Below, one piece after another: positions 35,247 through 45,057 of a stretch of 64,000 nt of DNA. The DNA comes from Hymenoscyphus infarciens. Taxonomy: Eukaryota > Ascomycota > Leotiomycetes > Helotiales > Helotiaceae. How positions within the stretch are numbered: position 1 is the first letter of the stretch; every line of letters begins with the position of its first letter. Location of the stretch: positions 496,001 to 560,000 of the forward strand of contig LLCB01000003.1 in the NCBI GenBank assembly GCA_001414345.1, in the 5' to 3' direction. The position numbers and the translations under genes were made by a program. The notes beneath the pieces were generated by a model that searched no databases, was not told the origin of the DNA, and saw only the letters and a program-made list of their open reading frames with translations.

Positions 35247-36127
35247 TTACACAAGATCGTCGTCTTCCTCACTCTCCCCATCATCCCCTTCCATCACAAC
35301 CCTCTCCATCAAAGCCAAAGTAGCACGTAAAGGCAATCCAATAACATTATCCGCACCCCCCTCAATCTTCTCCACAAGCAAACTACCCATCCCCTGTAGT
35401 CCATACCCCCCAGCCTTATCCACCCCCTCCCTCGTCTTAACATACGCCGCAATCAACTCATCACTAACATTCTCATCGAAAACCACCTTCGTCTCCTCAA
35501 CCGTATTCTCAATATTATAACCCGGATGTCTCGCATCCTCTCTGGGCGCCAGGACAGCCACAGAGGTATAACATTTATGTGTCTTCTGATCTCGCAGCAT
35601 CTTTAGCATTGCTAGATGATCCACTTCGCTGCGTGGTTTCTCTAGTATGCGTCCGCTGTTGGTGACTATGATGGTATCTGCCGAGATGACGAGGGCGGGG
35701 TCGGGGATGGATTTCATGGAATTTTCGAGGGCTACTTGGTAGACGTCAAGACATTTTTGGATGGCGGTTTGGGTGACGTATTCAAGGGGGTCTAGTTCTT
35801 TGGATAGGTCTTCGGGTTTGGTGGAGGGTGTGATTTCCATGTTTAGTCCAAGCTGGATAAGTGTTAGTTTTTGATAGCGGATGCCGGGAAAGAAACGGAT
35901 AAGGTACGAACTGGAGCGAGTATTTGTTTCCTTCTTGGGCTTGCGGATGCTAAAATGACCCTCTTCCCTCTCAATTGGTTCAGGACTGGTAAATCGAGGG
36001 GAAAGGGGCGGAGGGGGCCTTTTCCGGCTGGTGGAGGACCATTTCTTGCTGGTAAAGCTCCATGCTGGATAGCAGCCGCATCGTACGAAGGGGGCTCTGT
36101 GGAAGTTGGTGATTTCTTTCCCGACAT
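35247..36127 (-). CDS. Maf-like nucleotide pyrophosphatase
   Basis: Two exons, 36127-35912 and 35852-35247, encode 273 residues; the 59-bp intron has a less common GTTCGT donor and CAG acceptor, phase 0. A disordered Pro-rich N-terminus (residues 1-50) precedes the Maf core: VILASASPRRKQIL (about 57-70, the nucleotide-binding loop), EITPSTKPEDLSK, VISADTIIV (about 127-135, with the catalytic Asp), EKPRS, YTSVAVL, and GKAGGYGLQG-like GVDKAGGYGLQGMGSLLVEKIEGGADNVIGLPL. Family knowledge: Maf/Ham1-like enzymes hydrolyse dTTP, UTP or modified nucleotides to the monophosphate, limiting misincorporation. The C-terminus is an acidic tail (DGESEEDDDLV). It is head to head with the bHLH gene, 371 bp between ATGs. 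Confidence 0.93.
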
Positions 36128-36498
36128 ATTTCCTGGTGTTTTGGTATGGAAATGGAAATGGAAATGGTTGGTGTTTAGTTTGATTTCTTGATAAGTTCTA
36201 GAAAGCCGGCAAGGCCAGTGGCTGAAAATGGCTGGCACCTCACCTGCAGGTTTTGAGAGGAGAGGTTCCGAAGTGGGACCGACAAGGCTGAAGAACGGGA
36301 TCTCCACCGTCACTTCCAGGTTCCCCTCACCTCATCACGCGCATGTGATTGTAGAATGTGACAATCGCTATACTTGGGCTCCCGTCACTCACGATCAACA
36401 CCACCACCAATCTATGCGCCGTCTCCCGCGGCGCTTACCATGATCCCCAGTTGACTCCAGAAATCAGATGATAAGCATTCGTCCTGAAGAGAGACAGC
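36128..36498. promoter_or_regulatory. Shared Maf/bHLH divergent promoter with CATGTG box
   Basis: This 371-bp spacer serves both head-to-head genes. It contains CATGTGATT at 36342-36350, an E-box that is close to the inositol-response element bound by Ino2/Ino4-type bHLH proteins in yeast (CATGTGAAAT). Since the plus-strand gene itself encodes a small bHLH protein, self-regulation is conceivable. One site only, so weak. Confidence 0.4.
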
Positions 36499-36916
36499 AT
36501 GTCTACATCACCTGCGAGAGAGGGGTCCGCCAATGCTGGTTCCTCCAGCGGCAACCTGGATGAGAAGCCAAGGTTGTCTGAACACGAGAAGAAGGCAAAC
36601 CATATTGCATCTGGTACTGGCTCAAACATTCCGCTCCATTTGCCCTCTCTTTCGCGCCTACATCTTGAAATGTACCATCTCGATGCGCTGCCAGTACTAA
36701 TATTCCTCCGCAGAACAGAAGCGACGACAAGCGATTCGCGAGGGCTTCGATCGACTCACCGAATTAGTTCCTGGATTAGAGGGTCAGGGACGGAGTGAGA
36801 GTGTGGTATTGAAGAAGACGGTCGACTATATGCGCGAACAATTGGAGGAGAGAAGGAGATTGGTAGGGAAGATTGAAGATATGGGTGGCCAAGTCGAAGA
36901 AGGAATGAAGCGGTGA
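36499..36916 (+). CDS. Small bHLH transcription factor (Ino4-like)
   Basis: Two exons, 36499-36613 and 36714-36916 (100-bp intron, phase 1), encode 105 residues. After a Ser-rich N-terminus (1-25), the bHLH is complete: basic region LSEHEKKANHIASEQKRRQAIREGF, where the His-x3-Glu-x2-Arg E-box-contact pattern is seen in H-IAS-E-QKR-R, helix 1 into DRLTELVPGLEGQG loop, and helix 2 ESVVLKKTVDYMREQLEERRR, leading into a short zipper-like tail. The basic region is assembled only by splicing. Length and sequence resemble Ino4-type class bHLH proteins, which heterodimerise on CATGTG elements of phospholipid genes in yeast. The match is by motif only; MLX-like alternatives are possible. Confidence 0.88.
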
Positions 36917-37294
36917 GGAGAAGTCTTGTTGAGCTCCACGCTCATCACCTTCTAAATTATACGGTGGTTGTCATGAGGAGATAATTGGGTTGTAGACCAC
37001 TTTGGAGTTATGGGCGTGGGGTTGTTCATCTGATATCCGCCGAGGCATAATTTCCTTCAAGTTCTGAGCTCCAGATGGCAGTGTCCGAGAATGAACACAA
37101 AGAGAATGGGAATAGGGACATGGCTTTACGAACCTAGGGAAATTTGACATGGGGGAGGGTGCCTCCGTTTGGTGGCCTTTCAACGCCAAGGCAGGAAACG
37201 AGATACCCAGACATTATTGAAGTTTGTTACATAGTATTGTACAGCTATAGCACAAGTAAATACATCCCACTGGTACAAGGCAGCCCTCTCTTTT
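36917..37294. other. Intergenic, convergent 3' ends
   Basis: This 378-bp spacer separates convergent genes. No feature visible. Confidence 0.5.
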
Positions 37295-38911
37295 CTAGAC
37301 ATGACTTGCTCGTAAATGCTCAAGCACCAACTTCAGATCTTTGGGCTTCATGGTGATATTTTTGATCTCCTCCTGGGTGAGCTGATGGTTTTTCTGAGAA
37401 TCTTTCCCCAGAATCTCGAGCAACATCGGATTTGTGGCAATATCAAAACGATATGACGGTATGTTTGAGAAATCAACCCTGATGGTTCCAGATTCAACAT
37501 CCTTCTGGCCAATGACAATGACAAGGGAATACTTGCTTCTCTTGGCTTCAGACAGTTTCTTCTTCACTGACCGAGCACTATTGTCAATATCAACTGATTG
37601 TCCATTGGAGTGTTTGGTGGTTCCTTTCCAAGAAGAAGAGGTATCAGTTGGTTCGTCAATACCTTGGAGAATTCTCTTGACCTTCCGAGCGTATTCAACT
37701 ACGGGCTCCTGGTCATTGACGGTCACAAGCATCATTTGACGGGGGTTCAACCAATATGGCCATGCTCCATTATATCGTTCAATCAAAAGGGCCATGATTC
37801 TTTCCACTGACCCCAATACTGCTCTGTGTATAAGAACTGGGGTGACTGGCCCTTCAATGGCCAGAAGCTCAGCATCAGTCGTACTCAACCCTTTCTGCTC
37901 CATTTCGGGAGCTGGTGCTTGGTATGATAGTTCAAAGCGTTTGGGTAGCTGAAAATCAAGCTGAATGGTTGCTGTTTGGTGCTCCTTCCCATCCGAGTCT
38001 TTCAAGATTATGTCAATCTTCGGTCCATAGAACGCGCCATCCCCTTCATTGAGCGTCCAAGGTTCTCCACTCGCGTCCAGAGATTCCTTCAATGCTGCTT
38101 CAGCGTTATTCCATTCTTCCACGGTCCCAATGAAATGCTCACTGGGTCTCGTAGACAGAGCCAGTCTATAAGATCCCAGCCCAAGAACGCCATATGCCAG
38201 GCGTACGAATTCCAGCGTTTTCGAAATCTCTTCTCGTATTTGTGAGGGCCGGCAGAATATATGACCATCGTCTTGATGGAACCTCCTTCCTCTCGTCAGT
38301 CCACTCAACGCCCCCGATATTTCGTTTCGATGAAGAGGACTGAAGTCTGCGTATCGAACAGGCATATCTCGATAACTCCGTTTCTTCGAGGCGAATATCA
38401 AACAATGTCCTGGACAATTCATGGGCTTCAATCCATACTCCTCATCCTCTCCGATATTCTGAGACTCCTTCTTCCCCTCTGCCCCCCGACCCGTCACGGA
38501 GTACATGTCCTCTGCATAATTTTCCCAGTGCCCAGACTTTTCCCATAGTGACTTTTTGTATATCGTGGGCGAGATGACCTCTTGAAATCCGTAGTATTCG
38601 TATTGGGATCGCAGAAAGTTTGTGAGATTATTGAAGATTTTGGTTCCGTTGGGTAGGAATATGGTCGAACCGGGACTGTATTTTGATAGCGTAAAGAGTT
38701 CTTGCTGTACGCCTAACTCGCGGTGGTCTGCTGGAGGTATGGGGAGGTTCTTGGAAGATTTGACCACTGCCGGTGGGGAAGCTGATTGTTGCGCATCGCA
38801 GACGGAACAGTAGCCTTTTCTCAGGCCCAATTGTCGTATGGGCGTTCGAAAGATGGAGGATTGTGTCCTTGAAGTCGTACGCAGAATGTGAAGGGCTTGC
38901 GAAGAACGCAT
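37295..38911 (-). CDS. MST1: Mitochondrial threonyl-tRNA synthetase
   Basis: A single exon of 538 residues from the ATG at 38911 (an in-frame GTG lies just before). Residues 1-40 are Arg/Ser-rich without acidic residues, a mitochondrial presequence. The class II catalytic core follows: LGVQQELFTLSKYSPG, FLPNGTKIFNNLTNFLR; MNCPGHC at 164-170 (zinc Cys), HRNEISGALSGLTRGRRFHQDDGHIFC at 194-220 (motif 2 with the second zinc ligand), and PVLIHRAVLGSVERIMALLIERY at 357-380 (third ligand, motif 3). The C-terminal anticodon-binding domain ends with FDIATNPMLLEILG. The N-terminal TGS and editing domains of the cytosolic enzyme are absent, as expected of the organellar form. It charges mitochondrial tRNA-Thr. 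Confidence 0.95.
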   Translation of the reverse strand: MRSSQALHILRTTSRTQSSIFRTPIRQLGLRKGYCSVCDAQQSASPPAVVKSSKNLPIPPADHRELGVQQELFTLSKYSPGSTIFLPNGTKIFNNLTNFLRSQYEYYGFQEVISPTIYKKSLWEKSGHWENYAEDMYSVTGRGAEGKKESQNIGEDEEYGLKPMNCPGHCLIFASKKRSYRDMPVRYADFSPLHRNEISGALSGLTRGRRFHQDDGHIFCRPSQIREEISKTLEFVRLAYGVLGLGSYRLALSTRPSEHFIGTVEEWNNAEAALKESLDASGEPWTLNEGDGAFYGPKIDIILKDSDGKEHQTATIQLDFQLPKRFELSYQAPAPEMEQKGLSTTDAELLAIEGPVTPVLIHRAVLGSVERIMALLIERYNGAWPYWLNPRQMMLVTVNDQEPVVEYARKVKRILQGIDEPTDTSSSWKGTTKHSNGQSVDIDNSARSVKKKLSEAKRSKYSLVIVIGQKDVESGTIRVDFSNIPSYRFDIATNPMLLEILGKDSQKNHQLTQEEIKNITMKPKDLKLVLEHLRASHV

Positions 38912-39598
38912 CACGGGTGTGTTGGTGTCGATGATGTCCGAGGTTTGGGCATTTTATTGCACAGCTCAATAGCTTTTTAATTTTCCCGAAGGATGAGGAT
39001 GGGATGGTCACGAGCACTCGCGTTATTGACCCCTGCAGAAACTCGTGATGGATAATTGAAGTAGTCCGGGTAAATACGTCTCCTTCTTCTAACTCTATAA
39101 CACAAGCCAATGTATTGACTAAGGTTTTCTGGCATAAATGAAGCTCAGGGTTCTAAGTATATAGGTGATTAATTTATATTGTCCAAAACTGTTGGAATAA
39201 CTTCAAATTATCCAGACAGGTGGGACATGAGTTCCCTTCACGCGTTGTTGACCCCTGCAATTCTGGAGGCAAATCGCCCAGCAACGCGACCGGGGGTCAT
39301 CTGTCAACGTCATGCTTGAGGAAAGAGCGACTGACGATGTCAACTCGTTCTTTCCTGCAATATATATATTCAATCCCACGTTGCCTCGAGTTCTTAATGC
39401 TGGCTTTGCCTTTGCAACTATCGAGTGAATAGTCCTGCTACACTTACCATACTCCGCATCAATATTACCCCGCCTAGCCACGCTGTACTTGCAGCCTTCC
39501 TAGCCACCTCATTTTTACACACTTACGCGCCCGCACGACGAGAGGATAAGGTACTCACCCATCTGATCCTTAATCGAATTTGAATATAAAGAAATCCA
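38912..39598. other. Intergenic, divergent promoters
   Basis: This 687-bp spacer separates head-to-head genes. Nothing beyond ordinary promoter DNA is visible. Confidence 0.5.
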
Positions 39599-41481
39599 AT
39601 GTCGTTATCACATTCTAAACAACACCTGGGCGCTTCTTGGGTGGTGGACGACGATGATTACAGCCTAGACGAAGATGGGCATGGCGATGAGAACGCACGT
39701 TTACCATCGAAACCTTCACCGAGGCGTCGTACCCGGGCCAGCAATAAAGGCACAATGTCCCCAGAACCAGAATTGGTGATGCCTTCGCTAGATATCAATT
39801 CACTCGATGGTTCGTGGGCCGAGTCCACAGGAAGTTCAAGGCATCGCTATAACAATACAAATACATCGAGGGAAACTCGTAGGTCCCCTCGCGGCAACAA
39901 TACCGGAAGTCCCGAGAAACGAGCCAGAAGGAATCAAACTCAGTCCCTATCAGCCTCTTCCTCGCATCCGTTATCCTACAACGAAAACACAGATACTTCT
40001 TCAAGTGTTTTAGACCAATCCATCGAGCATTTCCTCAGCATGGCCTCCTGGTTTCTGGATGTCTTTTGGGGGGCACTTCGAATCCTCAAAACCCCAATAT
40101 CTTATCTTCTCGCGGTGTGGCTCTTGGTGGGTGTTATGATCATGATGCGAAATCTAGTCACAACCTCAATTCAAGCATCCTTGAGTCCGATATGTCGAAT
40201 TCCAGGAGCATCCCTTTTAAGTTTGCCCTTCTGCCCGGCCTACCAAGGTGGTCCAAATTCTGGTCCACCTCCCCCGGTCGAATTTGACCAGTTGATGGCG
40301 GTTCAGTCCGATTTCGAAAAGGTTCTGGAGGAGAGCGCGGGCGGTGCTTCCCTGCCTCTTGACATGAAGCGAGGGGAATCTTCTATTAGAGATTTGAGAC
40401 AGCTCGTTCGTTATAGTTATCTTGCCTCAAAGTGAGTCATCTATTCCTGGCCAGAAATCGAGCAAAATATCCGGGTTTTATTCTGCGTACACCTACCTTC
40501 TAGCCTCTAGTAATTCAAACGATTGTTCGAGGGTATTTGGGAGAATTAAGAAGTCAAGGTTCTAATTCTTCTAAACTCTCTCGAATAATGCTTTTCATTA
40601 TCCAACCCCTGTTTGGCACAATCAAGGTGTACGCGGAGTAATGACCGAAGCTCCTACAATTAAATAATGGAAACTGTCCGCTAACTCTTTTCAGGGACGA
40701 ACTTACTTTGGAATTCGACGGGTTCATTGAGACCGCACGAATTGCATCATATGACCTACAGAAATTCAACAGTCATGTCGGAAGAGCTGTCGATAACGTC
40801 ATTGCCACTACCCGATGGACAAGTCGAGTCTTGGACGGAATTGATCAAGAGTCCGTCGGTCGAGGCTCGATCAGTGCTTTCGTCAACAATAATCTTATTG
40901 CACCTTTCCAACCCACAAAGTTCACGGAAAAGATTCTCTTGGACCAGTACATCAAACACACCCGAAATGTGGAAGATGAAATATTCAAGTTAATTGAGGA
41001 GGCTCAGACACTTCTAATGATACTTATGAACTTAGAAGACAGGTTGGATGTCATCCACGGAATAGCAACAAGAGAAGACGGCCATTTGAAAATTGCAAAG
41101 GAAGAAACCTTATCCACTTTGTGGGCAATGGTCGGCGGACACAAACCCAAGCTTAACAAAATGGATCGGCAGTTGGGACTATTACACTCCGTGGGCAATT
41201 ATCGCAAAAAGGCATACGCTCATGTTGCGGGCACGGTTCTGCGGCTACAGGCTATGGGATCTGGCTTGGAAGACTTACGTGAACGAGTTGGGAGTCCTGA
41301 GCTTCTTCGCGACCGAGCAGACATTCCACTGTCAGTGCATATCGAGAATATCCAGAGAGGTATTGAAAGATTGGAGGAACAACGCCAGAGCGGACGGAGA
41401 ATTGAGAATGACCATATCAGAGAAACACTAGAGCGTGCACAAGCTCCCATATCCCCAGACGACATTCTGATTGATGCATAG
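39599..41481 (+). CDS. Uncharacterised single-pass membrane protein with coiled coils
   Basis: Two exons, 39599-40431 and 40695-41481, encode 539 residues in phase 2. The 263-bp intron is about five times longer than most introns here. The N-terminal 140 residues are disordered, Ser/Arg-rich with acidic DDDDYSLDEDGHGDE and several basic clusters (RRRTRAS, EKRARRN). One hydrophobic segment lies at about 165-184 (PISYLLAVWLLVGVMIMM). Everything after it is mainly helical and charged, with long heptad-like stretches (EDEIFKLIEEAQTLLMILMNLEDRL; QRGIERLEEQRQSGRR). A basic N-terminus, one membrane span and a long helical C-terminus would suit an organelle or nuclear-envelope tether, but no domain is recognised. 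It ends PISPDDILIDA. Confidence 0.8.
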
Positions 41482-41778
41482 GGCTAGGATCCTAGGACGA
41501 GATGGATATGGAACCGGTGCAGGTTAGGTTGCTTTTTTTATTTTAGTCTTGTTGGTTTCGGCGCTGGCGCTTGTCATGCATGGTTAGGGCAACGGGAATT
41601 TTTGATTATGATGACAAGCGTCTCGGTACTTGTGTGATACCCTCTGCGTAGTTCTTTTCAATTTATACTACTTCCAACTTTTTTTCTTGTCGTATGTATT
41701 TCTCTTCTTGCTCGCATCTCGTTATTCACAGCCCGTGTTCTGTTGTTACTCACCGACAAGCATTTTGAAGCACTCGTA
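41482..41778. other. Intergenic
   Basis: T-rich spacer (T runs near 41531-41541 and 41680-41690) downstream of the membrane-protein gene; no feature visible. Confidence 0.4.
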
Positions 41779-44514
41779 ATGAACCACGCAAACCCAAAAG
41801 CACCCTCTGGGGGTGTTAATGCACTCACAGATACACTATCATTTTCTTCTCCAGATGATGAAGTTGTCGAAAGCTCTTCAATCGAGGAACAGCCAGCGTC
41901 TCTTGTGGCTATGTCAGAATCCGCCCGGGAATGCGATGTTGAGGCACTTAAAGTGGAAATTTTAGGATGCTTTCCATCAGCTCCTCGTCTTCCCCAAGGT
42001 AGTCCTGCACCTGGGTCGTCGTATTTAGATCCCACAAATCGCTTTTCATCAGCAGAACGTACCCCTTCCGAACCCCATCAGTGGCCACCTCGACCGTCTT
42101 CCATCAATACCGTCGAATAGCTCCCCAACCTGATGAAGACTGCTATTATTCCCGAAATACAACTGCCAGTTGCCTACTTCCGGGTTTTCTCTGATGGGGC
42201 CTTGTTCATCGAAGGAGGCTTCGGGAAGGATATAATGAAGGGTAGACTTGCCGGGAGGTATCGCAAATCGAATCTTTCCTTTGGAGAACATATGCAAAAA
42301 ATTAAGAACGCTTTCGCAATCTGGCGCAGTGAGAAAGATGAGCCGACAAGAAATACATCGAAAGACAAAGTTGATAACGAGAGCTTTCAGGCTGCTCTCT
42401 CTCGGTGGGAGACGTCAGAGTCTAGCAAGAGACCTCTCCTTCCCGTTGTCGGCTGTCCACGAAGAACCTGGGTTTTTAACAATGACCGACGAGTTCATCG
42501 AGAGCGCGTTCACTTCGCGGAGCTGAACATTCCTGAATCGATTGTCGATGGGGATGATGTTCAATGGAGAGATCAGGGAATCATGATCCGCGCGACAACA
42601 GGACGAAAGATTCTCGAAAATGCCACGTTATTCGTCCCAGAAGATGATGTTCTGTTACGAGATTTCGATAAATTAACTGCAATAAACGCCTCGGATAATG
42701 AAAAGAATTCTGCGGTGGGTAAAAGCACAATAAGCGAGGTCGACATTGTGAAATATCATTTGAGTCATGGAAGATGGATGTGGATATACCACAACAATCG
42801 ACTCCAGGACCCCGATATCAACACCACATTGACCGAGGATTACGAACTTGCCAGGTATTACCACGTCGCTAAAGGAGACCCATATCTAATCAAGAAACTC
42901 TGCAATGGGGTCTCGTTATCGAGAAATGATAGGGTATTGTTGCACAGCTTTGGTATAAAAAGAATACAATGCAACCCGCTTCTCACATACGCCAACATAC
43001 TCTGCCAGAAAGAGGAGAAAAGATATAAACCCGACATGAAAATATATAACCCCGTTATAAAAAGATATGAACCCCAAGTCACTAATGTCCGGATAGCCAT
43101 TCCTCCAACTGCAAAAATAGACTGCACACAAGAAAATCGCATCACACAAACCATGAATGGACAACCTATAAGCGAATCACCGTCACCAGTTTACTTGGAA
43201 GCTGTCCCAGAAATTGAACTGCCTCCAAAATCCCCTGAAGACTCCCCCAAAGAATCTCCTAAAAGAAATTCAAACATATTCTCAAGAATGATTCTATCAG
43301 CTTCCCCTCCAAGGGCTTCTCCAAAGTCTTCTTCGACAAAACGTTCTTCAAAATATTTGCGATCAGAACCTTCAAACCCGTCAAAGCCATCAGAATCTTC
43401 CAAAACCTCACCAACGAAAAAGCGAATAAAGAGATTCAAACGAAAAGTTATTAGAGCCCTCTCTCACAGCTCCCCAAACCCACCCAAAGTAGACCGCAAG
43501 GGCAAAAAGCCCGAATTCCCAAAACCCACGAGACCCAAAAAGAACCCAGCCCGAAGATACGGACAAGTCACACGCAAGCGCCATGTATCCTCCAACGATC
43601 CTCGCAGGCACGACTGGCACACCACTAACCCAGCATCCTTTTTTCCGCCGTGTGCCCCGAAGCCAGAATTTCCGTTATCTCCACTGTCTCCCGAAGCGAA
43701 AGGATACGAACCATGTCCTGTCTGCACGGAAAGAGCGAGTGGGAGTCGGCATACAGAGAATTGCTGGAGACCGTCGATTCAGAGGATCGATTGGAGTCGG
43801 TATCCTATTAAGAGGCAGAGGGGGGATGCGGGGTTTTCGAGACGGTGGAGGAGTCTGAGATTGAGGATTAAAGTTGAGAAGGAAGTTTTTGTCCGGGTTC
43901 GGGGGGCTTCGTTTTCGAAGACTAGAAGTGGAGGAGGGGAGGGGAGTTTGGGGGGCAGGAGATATGCTAATTCAGTGACTGAGTTTTCGGGACGACTTTT
44001 TGAACCGCCGGTTAGGGGTGAGACTGTTACTACGGTTGCTTATGACCCACCCAAGTCGGAGAGGTCAAAGGGAAGCCCTAAGAAATCTATGTTCTCTGGT
44101 TTCAGTTTACCGAAGTCGCAAGTCAACCCTGAGAGTCTCCTCATGAAAGCAGTTAACTGACCCCAAAATTCTAGCTTCGCGAAATCGCACCGAGAACGAG
44201 AGGCTTCTGCCACGAAGAAGAATTTGGAATCCAAATCTTCAAGTCTGCCATCAAAAACAACTACGGTTCCCCAAACACTCACCACCTCTTTCATAAGCAC
44301 CGTACCAAAGCAGGTACCTAAGCCAGCAGCACCAAAAGATTCGTAACAAACAACGGCAAATAACTCGGCTGGTAATACACAACCTCTTCAAAGATTGCCG
44401 TCATCTTCTTCCTCCATGAGGTTCGATAGTGAGGGGTTAGTAGATGCCAAGGAAGGTACTTTGAAGAGCCTTGAGGATTTGGGGGTCGTGGTTGAGGACT
44501 CGGGATCTGATTAA
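41779..44514 (+). pseudogene. Large unrecognised gene broken by three in-frame stops
   Basis: One reading frame runs from an ATG at 41779 to a TAA at 44512-44514, interrupted only by TAG at 42118, TGA at 44158 and TAA at 44344; no frameshift occurs in 2.7 kb. The largest open piece, 42133-44160, encodes 675 residues: an ordered N-terminal half (PVAYFRVFSDGALFIEGGFG, CPRRTWVFNNDRRVHRERVHFAELNIP) and a Ser/Pro/Lys-rich C-terminal half with EPCPVCTERASGSRHTENCW, a Cys/His cluster. The final piece ends with an acidic C-terminal-looking DLGVVVEDSGSD. Each stop is one C-to-T change from CAG, CGA or CAA. Either the gene is decaying or 42133-44160 is a shorter live gene. A 53-bp intron could remove the TGA but would leave the frame. 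Family not recognised. Confidence 0.6.
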
Positions 44515-45057
44515 GTATAGTATGGGTGTTCCTAGACTGTCTTTCCTTTGTTCGGGTGGAGTTTGAGGGAGAGTAAAAGGGCGTTTGGGGTTTTGGTTTT
44601 GATCCTGCACTCGCGGATGGATCTTGGTTACTTTTCTTTTATGTTTGGATGGGCGTAGTTATTTCATTTTTGGTTTCGGGCCGGCAAAGAGTAATACCCT
44701 CGTTGCTCTGGGTGAGGGATTGTGCCGTCAGTTAACAGGCATCTTTGTTGAACTAAGGTACCGTATAGAAAAGATTTACGATAACTAGATCAAACAGTGA
44801 AAGTTTAGACTCAATCGAAATAAAAAAAATATTTGCTTTTTTTTTACAAGTAATTTGATTATCTTAAACGTTTCCATATACTTGTGCCATTCAAAGAAGT
44901 ATGCAACACTGGGTATACAAGTTGAGCTCGCTTATCCGGGTAAAGTTACCTCTGTAAGCCAACAATTACCGCTAGTTGGTTCTGGGTGTCTTATCTGATA
45001 CTATTATACTCATTTTGTTATTCCACCTCACTCCTCTGGACTTTCAATCGGGGCAAT
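44515..45057. other. Intergenic, upstream of P450 remnant
   Basis: This 543-bp segment holds T-rich stretches around 44640 and 44840; no gene. It would be the former promoter of the P450 remnant that begins at 45058. Confidence 0.45.

Noticed and set aside
42133..44160. Separate intact 675-residue gene
   Set aside because: Same frame continues on both sides through stops, so a broken larger gene is more economical; not excluded.
44108..44160. 53-bp intron removing the TGA stop
   Set aside because: GT...AG ends and an AACTGAC branch-like site exist, but it shifts the frame out of the continuing open segment.
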